Counted from the stretch's first letter, positions 1 to 9,432 are shown. The stretch is DNA of 64,000 nucleotides from an uncultured Pelagimonas sp. (GCA_947497905.1 CANMIH010000007.1:124001-188000); one strand, 5' to 3'. Notes: generated from the letters alone by a model not told the origin. Numbers and translations: made by a program.

Positions 1-71
1 AAAGCGTGCTCTAAAATGATGTTTTTACATCATTGGAATGTGTTCGGGCTGTTCCTGCCGTTTCAACAGAA

Positions 72-100
72 AAAGCCACCTGCATGAGGCAGGTGGCTTT
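72..100 (-). terminator. Rho-independent terminator of the glycosyltransferase genes
   Basis: A 12-bp perfect stem (AAAGCCACCTGC with its complement) closes a 5-nt loop. Read on the minus strand it is followed by a T-rich run. It lies about 30 nt past the stop of the minus-strand gene ending at 131, so it should end transcription of the two leftmost genes. Confidence 0.85.
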
Positions 101-130
101 GGACTTTAGTCACTCACGCTCGGTGTCGTG

Positions 131-1936
131 TTACCAACTGTTTTCAAAGATCCAGTCTTTGCGCTTGCGGTACAGATCGTCGTCAATGATCTCTGCGATC
201 CGTGCGGCATGGGCTTGGTCGGCCTTTTTCTGGAGCTCCATCAGAGGGGCATCGCTCTCGAACAATTCGTGATACAGCGCGCGCGCGCGGGCGATCCCCG
301 CTGTCATATCCGAGGTCTGATTGTCGTTTTGGTTGCGCAGTCGCCAATAGCGCTGGGACACCATTTTGCCGCCAATAACAACATCGCCGCGATCCATCTT
401 GATCAGGTAGGAATCGAGTGCGCGCAGCGGGTAATGGTCGAGAACCACGTGCTTATAGGTATCACGCGTGTCGAACCCGTTGCTTTGAGGGTCATCGCGC
501 AACACAGCGGTTTGTTTGCCAGACCCATTGAGCCAAACCGACTCCGGCGCGACATCCGGGCGGTGATTGCGAATGCGGTGCACGTTTTCAGACAAACGTG
601 TGATCGACTTTACACCTCGTGCCGCTTTCCAGTGGCCCGGCTCTTCGGTTTGATGTCCAGGAAACTGTTCGGTCACCCAACCGGGCTCGAACTCTTCACG
701 CGCATTGCTACCGTGATTGAGTTCGGACATCGACAGAACGTCAAACGGGCCAGTGGCATCAAACAGATCGGACAGCGTGCCTTCACCGCTACGAATGTTG
801 ATGAACTCATCCACATCGATCGAAATGACAAAATCTGCGCCTAAGAACTCCGGGCGCATGTGCACGGCATTGAGAGCTTCGGGCTGGAAATAAGTGCTGC
901 CTTTCGCCACCGCGGGGTTTTCCAGATGGGTGATGTGACCAAGTTCTTGCAGGCGGTCCAAGATCTCGGTTGTGCCGTCGGTACAGTCGTTGGTGTAGAC
1001 CACAAAATCGGTCACGCCGATGGCCTTGTGCCACGCAACCCATTCAAGAATGAACGGGCCTTCATTTTTCATGCAAGTGGCAATGAGGATTTTCGGATCC
1101 TGAACACCCCAGTCTCGGAAACTGCGCTTTGGCATCATGTTCACAGCCGGAGCCACCTCTGTTGAAGTGTTGGTCTTTTGACCTGAGGTAGCGGTGTCAT
1201 CCGCCGCGCGACCAATTCCCTGAAACAACGGGAAGTCCGTGTCACGTTGGGTGTCTGCTGAGACATAGGTGAAACTGTCGAACAGGACTTTGGGGTCAAA
1301 GGTTTCCAGATCGAGGGCCATATAGGTCTGCTCGATCTCATCGTAAGCGTCCGATAGAATAGTGTTGTTGGGATCAAGATTTGACACCGCCACCAAGCCG
1401 GTTGGTTTGCAGTCCAGAACATCAATCTTCAGATCCGGGCGATACTTCTGCAAAATCGGGAGCATCTTCCAGACATCACCGGTCCAGGGCCCATCTGGTA
1501 GATTGTCGAGATCGCGCGTCGTCATTTCGTGTGTCCAGGGACAGCAATCGTGCAACAGGATCACGCCATCAGGCGAGCTGTTCCGCTCGGTGCCAATAAA
1601 ATCGCGTAAAAGGAACTCAAACAGGTGCATCCCGTCGAGAAACGTTACTGAAATTTCGATCTCGTTTTTTTCGAGATACCGAGAGGCGAAAAAGTCGTCG
1701 CTGGTTTTTTGAAAGAGATGCAGTTCTGGCTTAGCGCCAATCACATTGGTTTTGATGGAAAACTCCGGGTCGACCGCGATGGTTTTTGATCGCACCTGAG
1801 CAAAAGATTTCCCCTGACGACAGCCGATTTCCATGTACCAATCGAAGCTATAGTTCTTATGAAGGTCAGCTAGAAAACGCCGGTGATTGACCCCCGTTGC
1901 TCGAACCTCGCGCCCGTTTTTGTCTGTGAAACTCAT
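131..1936 (-). CDS. Two-domain methyltransferase-like / family 2 glycosyltransferase protein
   Basis: This 601-residue protein appears to join two enzymes. Residues about 25-200 resemble a class I SAM-dependent methyltransferase-like domain (an MEIGCRQGKS motif I-like segment, then FLDGMHLFEFLLRD and ILLHDCCPWT). Residues about 270-600 resemble a glycosyltransferase of the GT2/GT92-like type, with an ATCMKNEGPFILEWVAWH opening, a VVYTNDCTDGTTE segment and an ISIDVDEFINI acidic metal-binding motif. No signal peptide or membrane segment is visible, so it probably acts in the cytoplasm on a polysaccharide or surface-glycan precursor. It is 67 nt downstream of another glycosyltransferase-like gene on the same strand and ends at a strong terminator. 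The acceptor and sugar cannot be told, and the methyltransferase half could be non-catalytic. Confidence 0.8.
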   Translation of the reverse strand: MSFTDKNGREVRATGVNHRRFLADLHKNYSFDWYMEIGCRQGKSFAQVRSKTIAVDPEFSIKTNVIGAKPELHLFQKTSDDFFASRYLEKNEIEISVTFLDGMHLFEFLLRDFIGTERNSSPDGVILLHDCCPWTHEMTTRDLDNLPDGPWTGDVWKMLPILQKYRPDLKIDVLDCKPTGLVAVSNLDPNNTILSDAYDEIEQTYMALDLETFDPKVLFDSFTYVSADTQRDTDFPLFQGIGRAADDTATSGQKTNTSTEVAPAVNMMPKRSFRDWGVQDPKILIATCMKNEGPFILEWVAWHKAIGVTDFVVYTNDCTDGTTEILDRLQELGHITHLENPAVAKGSTYFQPEALNAVHMRPEFLGADFVISIDVDEFINIRSGEGTLSDLFDATGPFDVLSMSELNHGSNAREEFEPGWVTEQFPGHQTEEPGHWKAARGVKSITRLSENVHRIRNHRPDVAPESVWLNGSGKQTAVLRDDPQSNGFDTRDTYKHVVLDHYPLRALDSYLIKMDRGDVVIGGKMVSQRYWRLRNQNDNQTSDMTAGIARARALYHELFESDAPLMELQKKADQAHAARIAEIIDDDLYRKRKDWIFENSW

Positions 1937-2003
1937 TGTACTGCCTCATATCTTTCCAAGGGCTGACCCTCTGTGTGCCATGCCAATGGTATGCATATTT
2001 CCA

Positions 2004-2948
2004 TTACATCATGACCCGCAGAACACTGTCCAACTGGCGCGCGATCTCTCGCGGAGTCACTTTGGACCGCATATGTTCTACGCGATCAAGCGCTTTGTCC
2101 CAGACCGGAGTGCCAAAAGCCGAGCGCGCGGCATCGAACCCGGCCTGCACGCAATCGTCACTCAGATCGTCGATTAGGAAGGGATAGTCATCCCCCAGGA
2201 AATGCTCAGCGTCGTGCACTTGTCGGTTCACCAATATGTTGGCGCCACAGGCTGCGGCGTTGAAGCCTTTGGTAAAGGGCTTATAGGCCAAGCGTTTGTT
2301 GCGTTTGGAGACCTCGCGCACGCAATAGTGCATGTTGTACTTTAGCATTTCTTCGAAAAAGTTCTGAGGAAGCCCATCGTCACCAGCCAGAGACTGGATT
2401 TGTTTGCGCGCAAACTCGGGCAGGTGGGCGTTGTTCAGATCGCCAAAGTAGCAGATATTCGGATGATCGCCGGTAGCTTGATGCGGCACGATACGCGGAT
2501 CTGCATGATGTAGCACCGTATGGACAGAAGAGGTTCTGTTTCGAGGCACGTCAAAAGGCCCCGACAAGAGCACTTCAAGGGCTCGAGCCCCTGCCACTGA
2601 AGCCGAAATATGTGCATCCATTGCAACACGAGGCGGTGGAAAGGTGTTGCCATCAACATAATCAATCGCCATGCCACGCACGGATTTGCGCAGATCTTCA
2701 AGGTTTTCCAAAGCGATGACATCATCAGACCGTTTGAGAAAGATTACGATGCAATCTTTCAGATCCTGAACGAGGCGTTTCTGACGATTGAGATGGGCCG
2801 GACGGGGGAGCGCGCGCGTGGAAAACTCGTACCGGTCGCCCAAAAATTCGGTCGCAATCTCGCACAGCTGATCGCAGCGCATGATTTTTGACCCGGCATT
2901 GATATGACCGGCCCTAAATAGAAAGACCACCCGTGGCTTTGACGGCAT
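2004..2948 (-). CDS. Putative glycosyltransferase-like protein
   Basis: The 314-residue product has no sharp catalytic motif I can name. Its C-terminal third (KPFTKGFNAAACGANILVNR, then a DAEHFLGDDYPFLIDD stretch) looks like the nucleotide-sugar-binding half of GT-B glycosyltransferases, where a conserved region signals 'this copy is no longer trusted' in some glycan enzymes. The N-terminus is soluble, without signal peptide. It precedes the fused methyltransferase/glycosyltransferase gene by 67 nt on the same strand, so the two are likely co-transcribed for glycan synthesis. The assignment rests on fold-like sequence flavour and context only. Confidence 0.6.
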   Translation of the reverse strand: MPSKPRVVFLFRAGHINAGSKIMRCDQLCEIATEFLGDRYEFSTRALPRPAHLNRQKRLVQDLKDCIVIFLKRSDDVIALENLEDLRKSVRGMAIDYVDGNTFPPPRVAMDAHISASVAGARALEVLLSGPFDVPRNRTSSVHTVLHHADPRIVPHQATGDHPNICYFGDLNNAHLPEFARKQIQSLAGDDGLPQNFFEEMLKYNMHYCVREVSKRNKRLAYKPFTKGFNAAACGANILVNRQVHDAEHFLGDDYPFLIDDLSDDCVQAGFDAARSAFGTPVWDKALDRVEHMRSKVTPREIARQLDSVLRVMM

Positions 2949-3280
2949 CTGCTCTCTGTCCTGCTCTGTCCTTTGCAGGATTGTTCCTGCTTTTTCGGCG
3001 AAGGTAGCCCAGACGAAGGGAAGGGTCTACTGGCTGGCGCAATCAAACATCCAGGTGTGTTTGTTTCGACTCAAAGACCTTACCGGAACGACGTTTTGGA
3101 GTTCATTCGCAGAATGATATGACGCGTCGCTTGGGTCAGAGCTCTGAAAGAGCGGTGGACACATCGACATTAGCGTGACGGGAGCTGGGGGTTTCCAGAT
3201 TGTGTAGATTTGATTCGAGCCATCGCGAAAGGAATGCTCCGTAAGGTGGCCGCAAGTAGTTGATAATAAGTGAGTATTTT

Positions 3281-3315
3281 AATGTCGGACATTATTCTTG
3301 ATTTTGTCTGACATT
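3281..3315 (+). promoter_or_regulatory. Twin TGTCNGACA operators upstream of the GntR-ABC operon
   Basis: Two palindromic sites, AATGTCGGACATT (3281-3293) and TTGTCTGACATT (3304-3315), lie about 22 bp apart centre to centre, two helical turns, and 40-75 nt before the GntR start. Both fit TGTCNGACA, the style of FadR/FCD-type GntR operators. They probably mediate autoregulation by the adjacent regulator. The rest of the 2949-3354 intergenic stretch holds nothing else I can identify. Confidence 0.6.
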
Positions 3316-3354
3316 ATCTTAACGTGAGGCTGGAAGAATTCGGAGCAAGTTCAC

Positions 3355-4110
3355 GTGTCAGACCAGCCAGACAAATCACCCTCACCTGACAAAGATGCGT
3401 CAGCGCGGGCACTGGAGCATCTTGAGCCAGGCAACAGCCGGCGCACGGTATTGGATGCTCTGTCTCGTATGATTGAGGGTGCGCAGCTTGGAGTTGGAGA
3501 CCGTTTGCCACCTGAGATTGCCATCGCGCGAAAGCTTGAAGTGAGCCGCGCGAAGGTGCGCGAAGCTCTAATCGCCTGGCAAAACATGGGCATTGTGACC
3601 CGCAACAAAAAGGCAGGCACAGTTCTGGCGGCTGAGGTTTTTAGCAACGCCATTCACATGCCGATGACCCTTAAGCTTGAAGCGGAAAGCCTGCTGCGGA
3701 CCCATTCGGTTCGCCGCCCGCTAGAGATCGAAGCCGTGCGATTGGCCGCACGCAATATCACCGAACACCATGCACGCCTGATTATGGGGCGACTGGAAGA
3801 GCTGATGGCGATCTATGATGCCGGGGGCGATTGGCGACATGCCGATCACATGCTGCATGCCGCAATCCACGCCGCGACCGGAAATCCGCTCTTTGCACAG
3901 CTGGTTTTGCAGATTCAGCAGGGCTTTAACGAGATTTATGAAGCGCCTTTTGGGCAACCTCAGCTGGGGCAGAATACCATTCCCTTGCACTCTGCGCTGG
4001 CCGAAGCCGTGGCGCGAGGGGATGAGACCAACGCCGCCGAAATAATGGCCCGCATCATGGACATGGTCGAAACCGAAGTGCGCAAAGTCATGGAGACCTA
4101 TGATGTCTAA
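3355..4110 (+). CDS. GntR-family (FadR/FCD subfamily) transcriptional regulator
   Basis: The 251-residue protein has an N-terminal winged helix-turn-helix (about residues 30-100; IEGAQLGVGDRLPPEIAIAR, then LEVSRAKVREALIAWQNMGI) and an all-helical FCD effector domain with the usual metal or carboxylate-binding His residues (for example the DHMLHAAIH segment). The start is a GTG, chosen because the frame before it is short and the helix-turn-helix begins soon after. Twin palindromes just upstream suggest autorepression. Its 3' end overlaps the PLP-enzyme start by 11 nt, so it is the first gene of the lyase/ABC operon and probably its ligand-responsive regulator. Confidence 0.88.
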   Translation: MSDQPDKSPSPDKDASARALEHLEPGNSRRTVLDALSRMIEGAQLGVGDRLPPEIAIARKLEVSRAKVREALIAWQNMGIVTRNKKAGTVLAAEVFSNAIHMPMTLKLEAESLLRTHSVRRPLEIEAVRLAARNITEHHARLIMGRLEELMAIYDAGGDWRHADHMLHAAIHAATGNPLFAQLVLQIQQGFNEIYEAPFGQPQLGQNTIPLHSALAEAVARGDETNAAEIMARIMDMVETEVRKVMETYDV

Positions 4111-5266
4111 GCAACCTCAGAAAGACCGCGCATTGGCCACCCTGCTGAGCTCAGTGCTTGCAGATGACAATGGCTCAATCACGCCTCCGATTGTACAATC
4201 GTCTCTCTTCGCTTTCCAGGATTATCAGGCGTTTGAGGACCGCATGGCGGGCCGGAGCGATCAACCGATTTATACGCGAGTACAGAACCCTACCGTTGCG
4301 GCCTTTGAAACCATAATGGCTAGTGCGGAAAACGGCGCCGCCGCGATTGGCTTTGCCTCGGGCATTGCCGCCATTTCCTCAACGCTACTGGCCTTTCTGC
4401 AACCCGGCGACCGTGTCGCCTGTGTTGAGCATGTCTATCCAGACACTTACCGGTTTATGGAACGTATGCTGCGCCCCTTTGGTGTTCAGGTCAGCTATCA
4501 TTCAGTCAGCCAATTTGAAACGGACCCAGAGCTCTTGTGCGACGTCAAAGTTGCCTATCTGGAAAGCCCAAACTCGGTGATGTTCCAACCGATGAACCTA
4601 ATGCAGGTGTCAGAGCATGCGCGGAAACACGGCGTGGTTACCATGATCGACAACTCCTGGGCCAGTCCTGTTTTTCAGACTCCAATTGATCTTGGCATTG
4701 ATATCGTTCTGCACTCGGCCTCGAAGTATATTTCTGGCCATTCCGATACTGTGGCTGGGGTTGTGATCTCGTCCCAAGACCACATTTCGCGAATTCGCGA
4801 TCTGACATTGCCCCTGCTTGGCGCCAAACTTGCCCCTTTCGAAGCCTTTTTGTTAACGCGTGGTCTGCGCACGTTAAGCGCGCGCATGAAACAACACCAA
4901 GCCACGGCAAATCTGTTTGTGGACCGTCTGGCGAGCCTGCCAGAGGTGCGCAAGATCAATAGCCCCGGTGCAAATGACGTTCCCGGGTTGCGAGGGCGCG
5001 CCGGGCTCATGTCTTTGGAATTTGACGACAGCGTCGACATCCCAAAATTTTCCGATGCGCTGCAACACTTTCGACTGGGTGTCAGCTGGGGCGGTTTTGA
5101 AAGCCTGATCTTGCCCGCCCGGGTTGGTCTGGCACAGGCCGGAGAGAAGAATTCCATGCAACATTTTGGCGTCCCCCCCAATTTGGTTCGATTGAACCTA
5201 GGGCTGGAAGATGCCGAAGACCTTTGGGCCGATTTCACCAACGCCCTGAGAACAAGCGTCGCCTGA
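4100..5266 (+). CDS. Cystathionine beta-lyase / gamma-synthase family PLP enzyme (MetC-like)
   Basis: At 388 residues this is a typical Cys/Met-metabolism fold-type I PLP enzyme. Visible marks are the SGIAAIS phosphate-binding region (about 87), TMIDNSWASPVFQTP with the pyridine-nitrogen Asp at about 184, and the Schiff-base lysine in HSASKYISGHSD at about 209. The C-terminal VRLNLGLEDAEDLWADF segment is also family-typical. It likely performs beta- or gamma-elimination or replacement on a sulfur or seleno amino acid. The start overlaps the GntR gene, and 46 nt separate it from a CUT1 sugar-type solute-binding protein. That pairing is unusual and suggests the imported solute yields an amino-acid-like substrate. 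Which reaction it performs cannot be decided here. Confidence 0.87.
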   Translation: MMSKQPQKDRALATLLSSVLADDNGSITPPIVQSSLFAFQDYQAFEDRMAGRSDQPIYTRVQNPTVAAFETIMASAENGAAAIGFASGIAAISSTLLAFLQPGDRVACVEHVYPDTYRFMERMLRPFGVQVSYHSVSQFETDPELLCDVKVAYLESPNSVMFQPMNLMQVSEHARKHGVVTMIDNSWASPVFQTPIDLGIDIVLHSASKYISGHSDTVAGVVISSQDHISRIRDLTLPLLGAKLAPFEAFLLTRGLRTLSARMKQHQATANLFVDRLASLPEVRKINSPGANDVPGLRGRAGLMSLEFDDSVDIPKFSDALQHFRLGVSWGGFESLILPARVGLAQAGEKNSMQHFGVPPNLVRLNLGLEDAEDLWADFTNALRTSVA

Positions 5267-5312
5267 GAGCACAAAAAGACGCGCAATCCCAACCGATCTG
5301 GAGGAATGACAA

Positions 5313-6572
5313 ATGACGTACCTAAAGACCTGCGCCAGCGCAGTGGCTTTGCTTGTGGCCACCACAGCCTCGGCAGACACCACATTGAAACTGGTCGAAG
5401 TGATCACAAGCCCGGAGCGCACAGAGGTGCTCCAATCTCTGGTCGATGGATTTGAAGCCAACAATCCTGGTGTCACCGTAGAAATTGTGAGCCTGCCGTG
5501 GGGGCAAGCCTTTGAAAAACTGGCCACAATGGTCGCGGGCGGCGATATTCCCGATGTCGTGGAGATGCCCGATACCTGGCAGGCGCTTTATGCCGGGTCG
5601 GGTCAGCTTGCGAGCCTCAAAGATCACGTAGCTGGCTGGGACAATGGCAACACGCTCACGGAAAAAACCGTCGCTATGGGATCGCAGGCCGGTGATCTCT
5701 ATATGATCCCTTACGGGTTCTATCTGCGGGCGATGTTTTACAACAAGAAACTTCTGGCCGAAGCGGGCGTAGACGCTCCACCTGCTACAATGGCCGAGTT
5801 CATGGATGCCTCTGCCAAAGTGTCGGAGTTGGATGGCAAATCAGGCTATTGTCTGCGCGGTGGGCCGGGTGGCACCAATGGCTGGATCATGCTGGCCGCG
5901 ACCATGAACGGCACCAATGATTTCTTCACCCCCGATGGCAAAAGCCGCATCAACGAACCCGGCTCGGTCGAAGGCATTCAGTTCATGATGGACATGTACC
6001 AGAAGGGCTATGCCCCGAAGGACAGCGTCAACTGGGGCTTCAACGAAATCGTCGCCGGTTTCTACTCCGGCACCTGTGCCTTCCTTGATCAAGACCCCGA
6101 TGCCCTGATTGCGATTTCCGAGCGGATGCCCGCAGAAGACTTTGCTGTGATCCCGATGCCGGTTGGACCCTCTGGGAAATCCTTCCCCACCATCGGCTTT
6201 GCGGGCTGGTCGATCTTCAACTCGACCGAGCACGAAGACGAAGCATGGGATCTGGTGGCGTCTCTTTCGTCGCCTGAGGCCAATGCAAAATGGGCACAGC
6301 GGGTTGGTGTGATCCCGATCCACAAAGGCGCAGATCAGGATCCGCATTTCCAGACAGAGCAGTTCAAAGGCTGGTTCGACACGCTCAACGGCGCACAATA
6401 CGAACCAACCACCATGCCGACACATCTGGAACAGTGGGGCTATTTTGCCTCCACCGTACTGTTGGAAACCAGCCAGGAGGCTTTGCTTGGCCAGCGTTCG
6501 GCACAGGATGTTGCCGATGAATGGGCCGATTTGCTGACCGACGAATACTCGAAATGGAAAGCAAGCCAGTGA
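5313..6572 (+). CDS. ABC transporter substrate-binding protein, family 1 (CUT1 type)
   Basis: A cleavable signal peptide (MTYLKTCASAVALLVATTASA, cut near residue 22) precedes a periplasmic solute-binding fold of about 400 residues. Typical features are FEANNPGVTVEIVSLPWGQ near the N-terminus, GGDIPDVVEMPDTW, and a MIPYGFYLRAMFYNKKLLAEAG segment of the ligand cleft. It captures a solute, usually a sugar or polyol in this family, for the two permeases and ATPase that follow directly. A good ribosome-binding site (GGAGG) sits 8 nt before the ATG. Given the MetC-like lyase upstream, a non-sugar ligand is possible. Confidence 0.92.
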   Translation: MTYLKTCASAVALLVATTASADTTLKLVEVITSPERTEVLQSLVDGFEANNPGVTVEIVSLPWGQAFEKLATMVAGGDIPDVVEMPDTWQALYAGSGQLASLKDHVAGWDNGNTLTEKTVAMGSQAGDLYMIPYGFYLRAMFYNKKLLAEAGVDAPPATMAEFMDASAKVSELDGKSGYCLRGGPGGTNGWIMLAATMNGTNDFFTPDGKSRINEPGSVEGIQFMMDMYQKGYAPKDSVNWGFNEIVAGFYSGTCAFLDQDPDALIAISERMPAEDFAVIPMPVGPSGKSFPTIGFAGWSIFNSTEHEDEAWDLVASLSSPEANAKWAQRVGVIPIHKGADQDPHFQTEQFKGWFDTLNGAQYEPTTMPTHLEQWGYFASTVLLETSQEALLGQRSAQDVADEWADLLTDEYSKWKASQ

Positions 6573-7504
6573 GCCTGTCACTAGCAGCCAAACGCCTGCC
6601 CGGGACATCCCGGACAGGCCACTCTCTCTACTGGCGTTACATGGTCGAGCCGTTTCTCTACCTGTCGCCAGCCATCTTGCTGATCGTTTCGGTCCTGCTG
6701 ATGCCCTTGATCATCGGCATTTCCTATTCGTTCCAAGCGATTGAGCTGCTCCGTCCGTTTAACACTGGTTGGGTGGGATTTGAGAATTTTGCCAAACTCT
6801 GGTCGGATCGCAAATTCTGGCTCGCGCTCGACAATACCTTTTGGTGGACCTTCTGGTCGATCTCATTCCAGTTTCTGCTTGGTCTCGGTTTGGCTTTGCT
6901 GCTGAACACGCAGTTTTACGGCAAAAAGCTGTTTCAGGCGCTGGTGTTCCTGCCTTGGGCTGTGCCCACGTTTCTTTCGGCCCTGACCTGGGCCTGGTTG
7001 TTCAACCCAGTGATCGGCCCGCTTCCGCATTGGCTTACCGCTTTGGGCATTTTGTCCGAACCCTACAATATTATGGGTGATCCGGATCTGGCCCTCTGGG
7101 GGCCAATCGTTGCCAATGTCTGGTTTGGCGTTCCCTTCTTTGCCATCACCTTACTCGCCGCGCTGCAATCAATCCCCGGAGAACTGTTCGAGGCGGCAGA
7201 AATTGATGGTGCTTCGGCCTGGCAGATCTTTAGCAAAATCACGCTGCCCTTTCTGGCCCCGATGATCGCCATCACTGTGATGTTGCGCACCATCTGGATC
7301 GCCAATTTCGCGGATCTGATCTATGTGATGACCGGAGGTGGCCCGGCCAATTCGACCCAGATTGTCAGCTCGTATATCTTTACCACCGCCTTCCGCAAAC
7401 TGGACTTCGGCTATGCCTCGGCCATCGCTGTGGCGCTGTTGGGCATCTTGCTTGTTTACGCCGTGATCGTTCTCTGGATCCGCAAAAAACTGGTCAAAAT
7501 CTGA
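6554..7504 (+). CDS. ABC transporter permease (MalF-like, CUT1)
   Basis: The preferred start is the ATG at 6554, giving 316 residues and a 19-nt overlap with the solute-binding gene; an upstream in-frame start at 6521 would add 11 residues without hydrophobic content. Six membrane helices are visible, with the inner-membrane EAA loop (ELFEAAEIDGASAWQIFSKI, about residues 215-235) that contacts the ATPase. It forms the heterodimeric channel with the next gene. A 7-nt gap to the second permease confirms the operon. Confidence 0.92.
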   Translation: MESKPVSLSLAAKRLPGTSRTGHSLYWRYMVEPFLYLSPAILLIVSVLLMPLIIGISYSFQAIELLRPFNTGWVGFENFAKLWSDRKFWLALDNTFWWTFWSISFQFLLGLGLALLLNTQFYGKKLFQALVFLPWAVPTFLSALTWAWLFNPVIGPLPHWLTALGILSEPYNIMGDPDLALWGPIVANVWFGVPFFAITLLAALQSIPGELFEAAEIDGASAWQIFSKITLPFLAPMIAITVMLRTIWIANFADLIYVMTGGGPANSTQIVSSYIFTTAFRKLDFGYASAIAVALLGILLVYAVIVLWIRKKLVKI

Positions 7505-7511
7505 GGTCCCC

Positions 7512-8351
7512 ATGGCAGTTTCCCGCACACATCCCGTTTTGATCGCTGGTAAGTACCTTGCCCTGTTGGGGTACCTAAGTTTCGCGCTCTTCCCACTGTA
7601 TTGGCTTCTGAAAATCGCTCTGACGCCAGATCAGCTGGTGTACAGTGAAGGCACCTCGTTGTGGCCCTCAAGCGTAACCCTCAGCAATTTCTCCGAAGTG
7701 CTGTTTCAGACCGATTTTCTGAGCTATTTCGGCAACTCGCTTACGGTGTCATTGGGCACTGCTGCACTCACCACACTTATTGCCGCCGGGGCAGGATACG
7801 CGTTTTCGCGCTTTCACTTTGCAGGCAAACGGTTGTTGATTGTGGTTATGCTGGTGACCCAGATGTTTCCGCTTTTGATGATCATTGCACCGATCTACAA
7901 AATCATTTCATCGCTGGGGATGTTGAACTCACTCACGTCGTTGATCGTGGTCTACACCGCCTTTAACATCCCGTTTGCGACCTTCCTGATGCAGTCTTTC
8001 TTTGATGGAATTCCAAAGGATCTGGAAGAGGCCGCGATGATGGATGGGTGCTCCAGATTTCAGGCGTTGCGCAAGGTTGTCTTTCCTCTGACCCTCCCCG
8101 GTCTGGGCGCGACTTTGGGGTTCGTATTCACCGCAGCCTGGTCGGAGCTTTTGTTTGCACTGATGCTGATCTCGAAGAACGACGCCATGACCTTCCCGGT
8201 CGGGCTGTTGACCTTTGTGTCAAAGTTTTCGGTCGACTGGGGGCAAATGATGGCGGCAGGGGTGCTGGCACTGGTGCCCAGCTGTCTCTTCTTCATCTTC
8301 ATTCAACGCTACCTTGTGCAGGGCCTGACGTCCGGCGCGGTCAAAGGATAG
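7512..8351 (+). CDS. ABC transporter permease (MalG-like, CUT1)
   Basis: This 279-residue membrane protein has six predicted helices and the EAA motif (DLEEAAMMDGCSRFQALRKV, about residues 175-195). It ends with a basic tail, KYLVQGLTSGAVKG-like, typical of MalG-type permeases that face the ATPase. It is the channel partner of the preceding permease and is followed after 10 nt by the ATPase, which has a clear GGAGG ribosome-binding site. Confidence 0.92.
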   Translation: MAVSRTHPVLIAGKYLALLGYLSFALFPLYWLLKIALTPDQLVYSEGTSLWPSSVTLSNFSEVLFQTDFLSYFGNSLTVSLGTAALTTLIAAGAGYAFSRFHFAGKRLLIVVMLVTQMFPLLMIIAPIYKIISSLGMLNSLTSLIVVYTAFNIPFATFLMQSFFDGIPKDLEEAAMMDGCSRFQALRKVVFPLTLPGLGATLGFVFTAAWSELLFALMLISKNDAMTFPVGLLTFVSKFSVDWGQMMAAGVLALVPSCLFFIFIQRYLVQGLTSGAVKG

Positions 8352-8361
8352 GAGGTCCGCT

Positions 8362-9432
8362 ATGTCTCGGATCGAGCTCAACAACGTGATGAAACGCTAT
8401 GGCTCTGTAGAGGTGCTGCGCGACATCAATCTCGACATTCAGGACGGCGAGTTCATCGTTTTGGTTGGCCCCTCAGGCTGTGGGAAATCCACGCTGTTGC
8501 GGATGATCGCCGGGTTAGAGCCCATCAGTGGTGGTGATTTTCTCATCGACGGCGAACGGATGAACGATCTGCGTCCCCGCGAACGCGACATCGCCATGGT
8601 GTTTCAATCTTATGCGCTCTACCCGCATATGGATGTGGCGCGAAACATGGGGTTCTCGATGGAGATCCGCAAAGACCCTGTCGCAGAGCGCAAATCGCGG
8701 GTCGAAGCCGCTGCAAAAACCCTAGGGTTATCTGCGCTGAAAGATCGTCTCCCCCGCGCCCTTTCCGGCGGCCAGCGTCAGCGCGTGGCAATGGGGCGTG
8801 CGATCATTCGCGAGCCGCGCGCCTTTCTGTTTGATGAGCCCTTGTCCAATTTGGATGCAGCTCTGCGAGTGGAAATGCGGCTGGAGATTGCGCGGATGCA
8901 CCAAAGGCTGGGTGCGACGATGATATATGTCACCCATGACCAGGTTGAGGCCCTGACGCTCGCCGACCGGATTGTGGTACTAAATGGTGGTGACATTCAA
9001 CAGGTCGGCACACCGCTGGATTTGTATGAACGTCCCGCCAATAAATTTGTCGCCCAGTTTATCGGCTCTCCTACCATGAATATTCTGCCCACGAGCAGTC
9101 AGCCGACCGGCTTGGGTTTGCCAAATGGTGGGCATCTCGCGGTCCCTGCCGGCAGCCAAATTCAACAGGTGAGCGAACTGGGCGTGAGGCCAGAACACAT
9201 TGATATTGTCACGACCGATGACGGAGACCTGACAGGCGTCGCCGATGTGGTTGAACGTCTGGGCTCTGACACAAATATCTATGTTCAGGTTGACGGCGTC
9301 GGCTCAGTCCTGGTTCGGCGGTCTGGTAATTTGTCCGTGAAAACAGGGGATCGCCTAGGTCTACATCTGCAGCGCGATAGCATTCACCTGTTCAACTCAG
9401 GAGGCACGCGACTTGTACACGGTACAGTCTAA
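8362..9432 (+). CDS. ABC transporter ATP-binding protein (UgpC/MalK type)
   Basis: The 356-residue ATPase has Walker A GPSGCGKST (about 37-45), Q-loop VFQSYALYPHMDV, signature LSGGQRQRVAMGRA (about 135), Walker B AFLFDEPLSNLD and the switch His in YVTHDQVEAL. A C-terminal TOBE/OB regulatory domain (about 240-356) marks the CUT1 subfamily. It energises the importer encoded by the three preceding genes and is the last gene of the operon. The 183 nt that follow before the tRNA hold nothing recognisable. Confidence 0.95.
   Translation: MSRIELNNVMKRYGSVEVLRDINLDIQDGEFIVLVGPSGCGKSTLLRMIAGLEPISGGDFLIDGERMNDLRPRERDIAMVFQSYALYPHMDVARNMGFSMEIRKDPVAERKSRVEAAAKTLGLSALKDRLPRALSGGQRQRVAMGRAIIREPRAFLFDEPLSNLDAALRVEMRLEIARMHQRLGATMIYVTHDQVEALTLADRIVVLNGGDIQQVGTPLDLYERPANKFVAQFIGSPTMNILPTSSQPTGLGLPNGGHLAVPAGSQIQQVSELGVRPEHIDIVTTDDGDLTGVADVVERLGSDTNIYVQVDGVGSVLVRRSGNLSVKTGDRLGLHLQRDSIHLFNSGGTRLVHGTV

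Noticed and set aside
4675-5385. Long minus-strand frame opposite the MetC-like gene
   Set aside because: It mirrors the PLP-lyase gene, has Arg/Ser-rich composition and no recognisable motif. The plus-strand gene has full family signatures.
5841-6608. 255-codon minus-strand frame opposite the solute-binding gene
   Set aside because: Antisense shadow of the ABC binding protein; no start site or family features.
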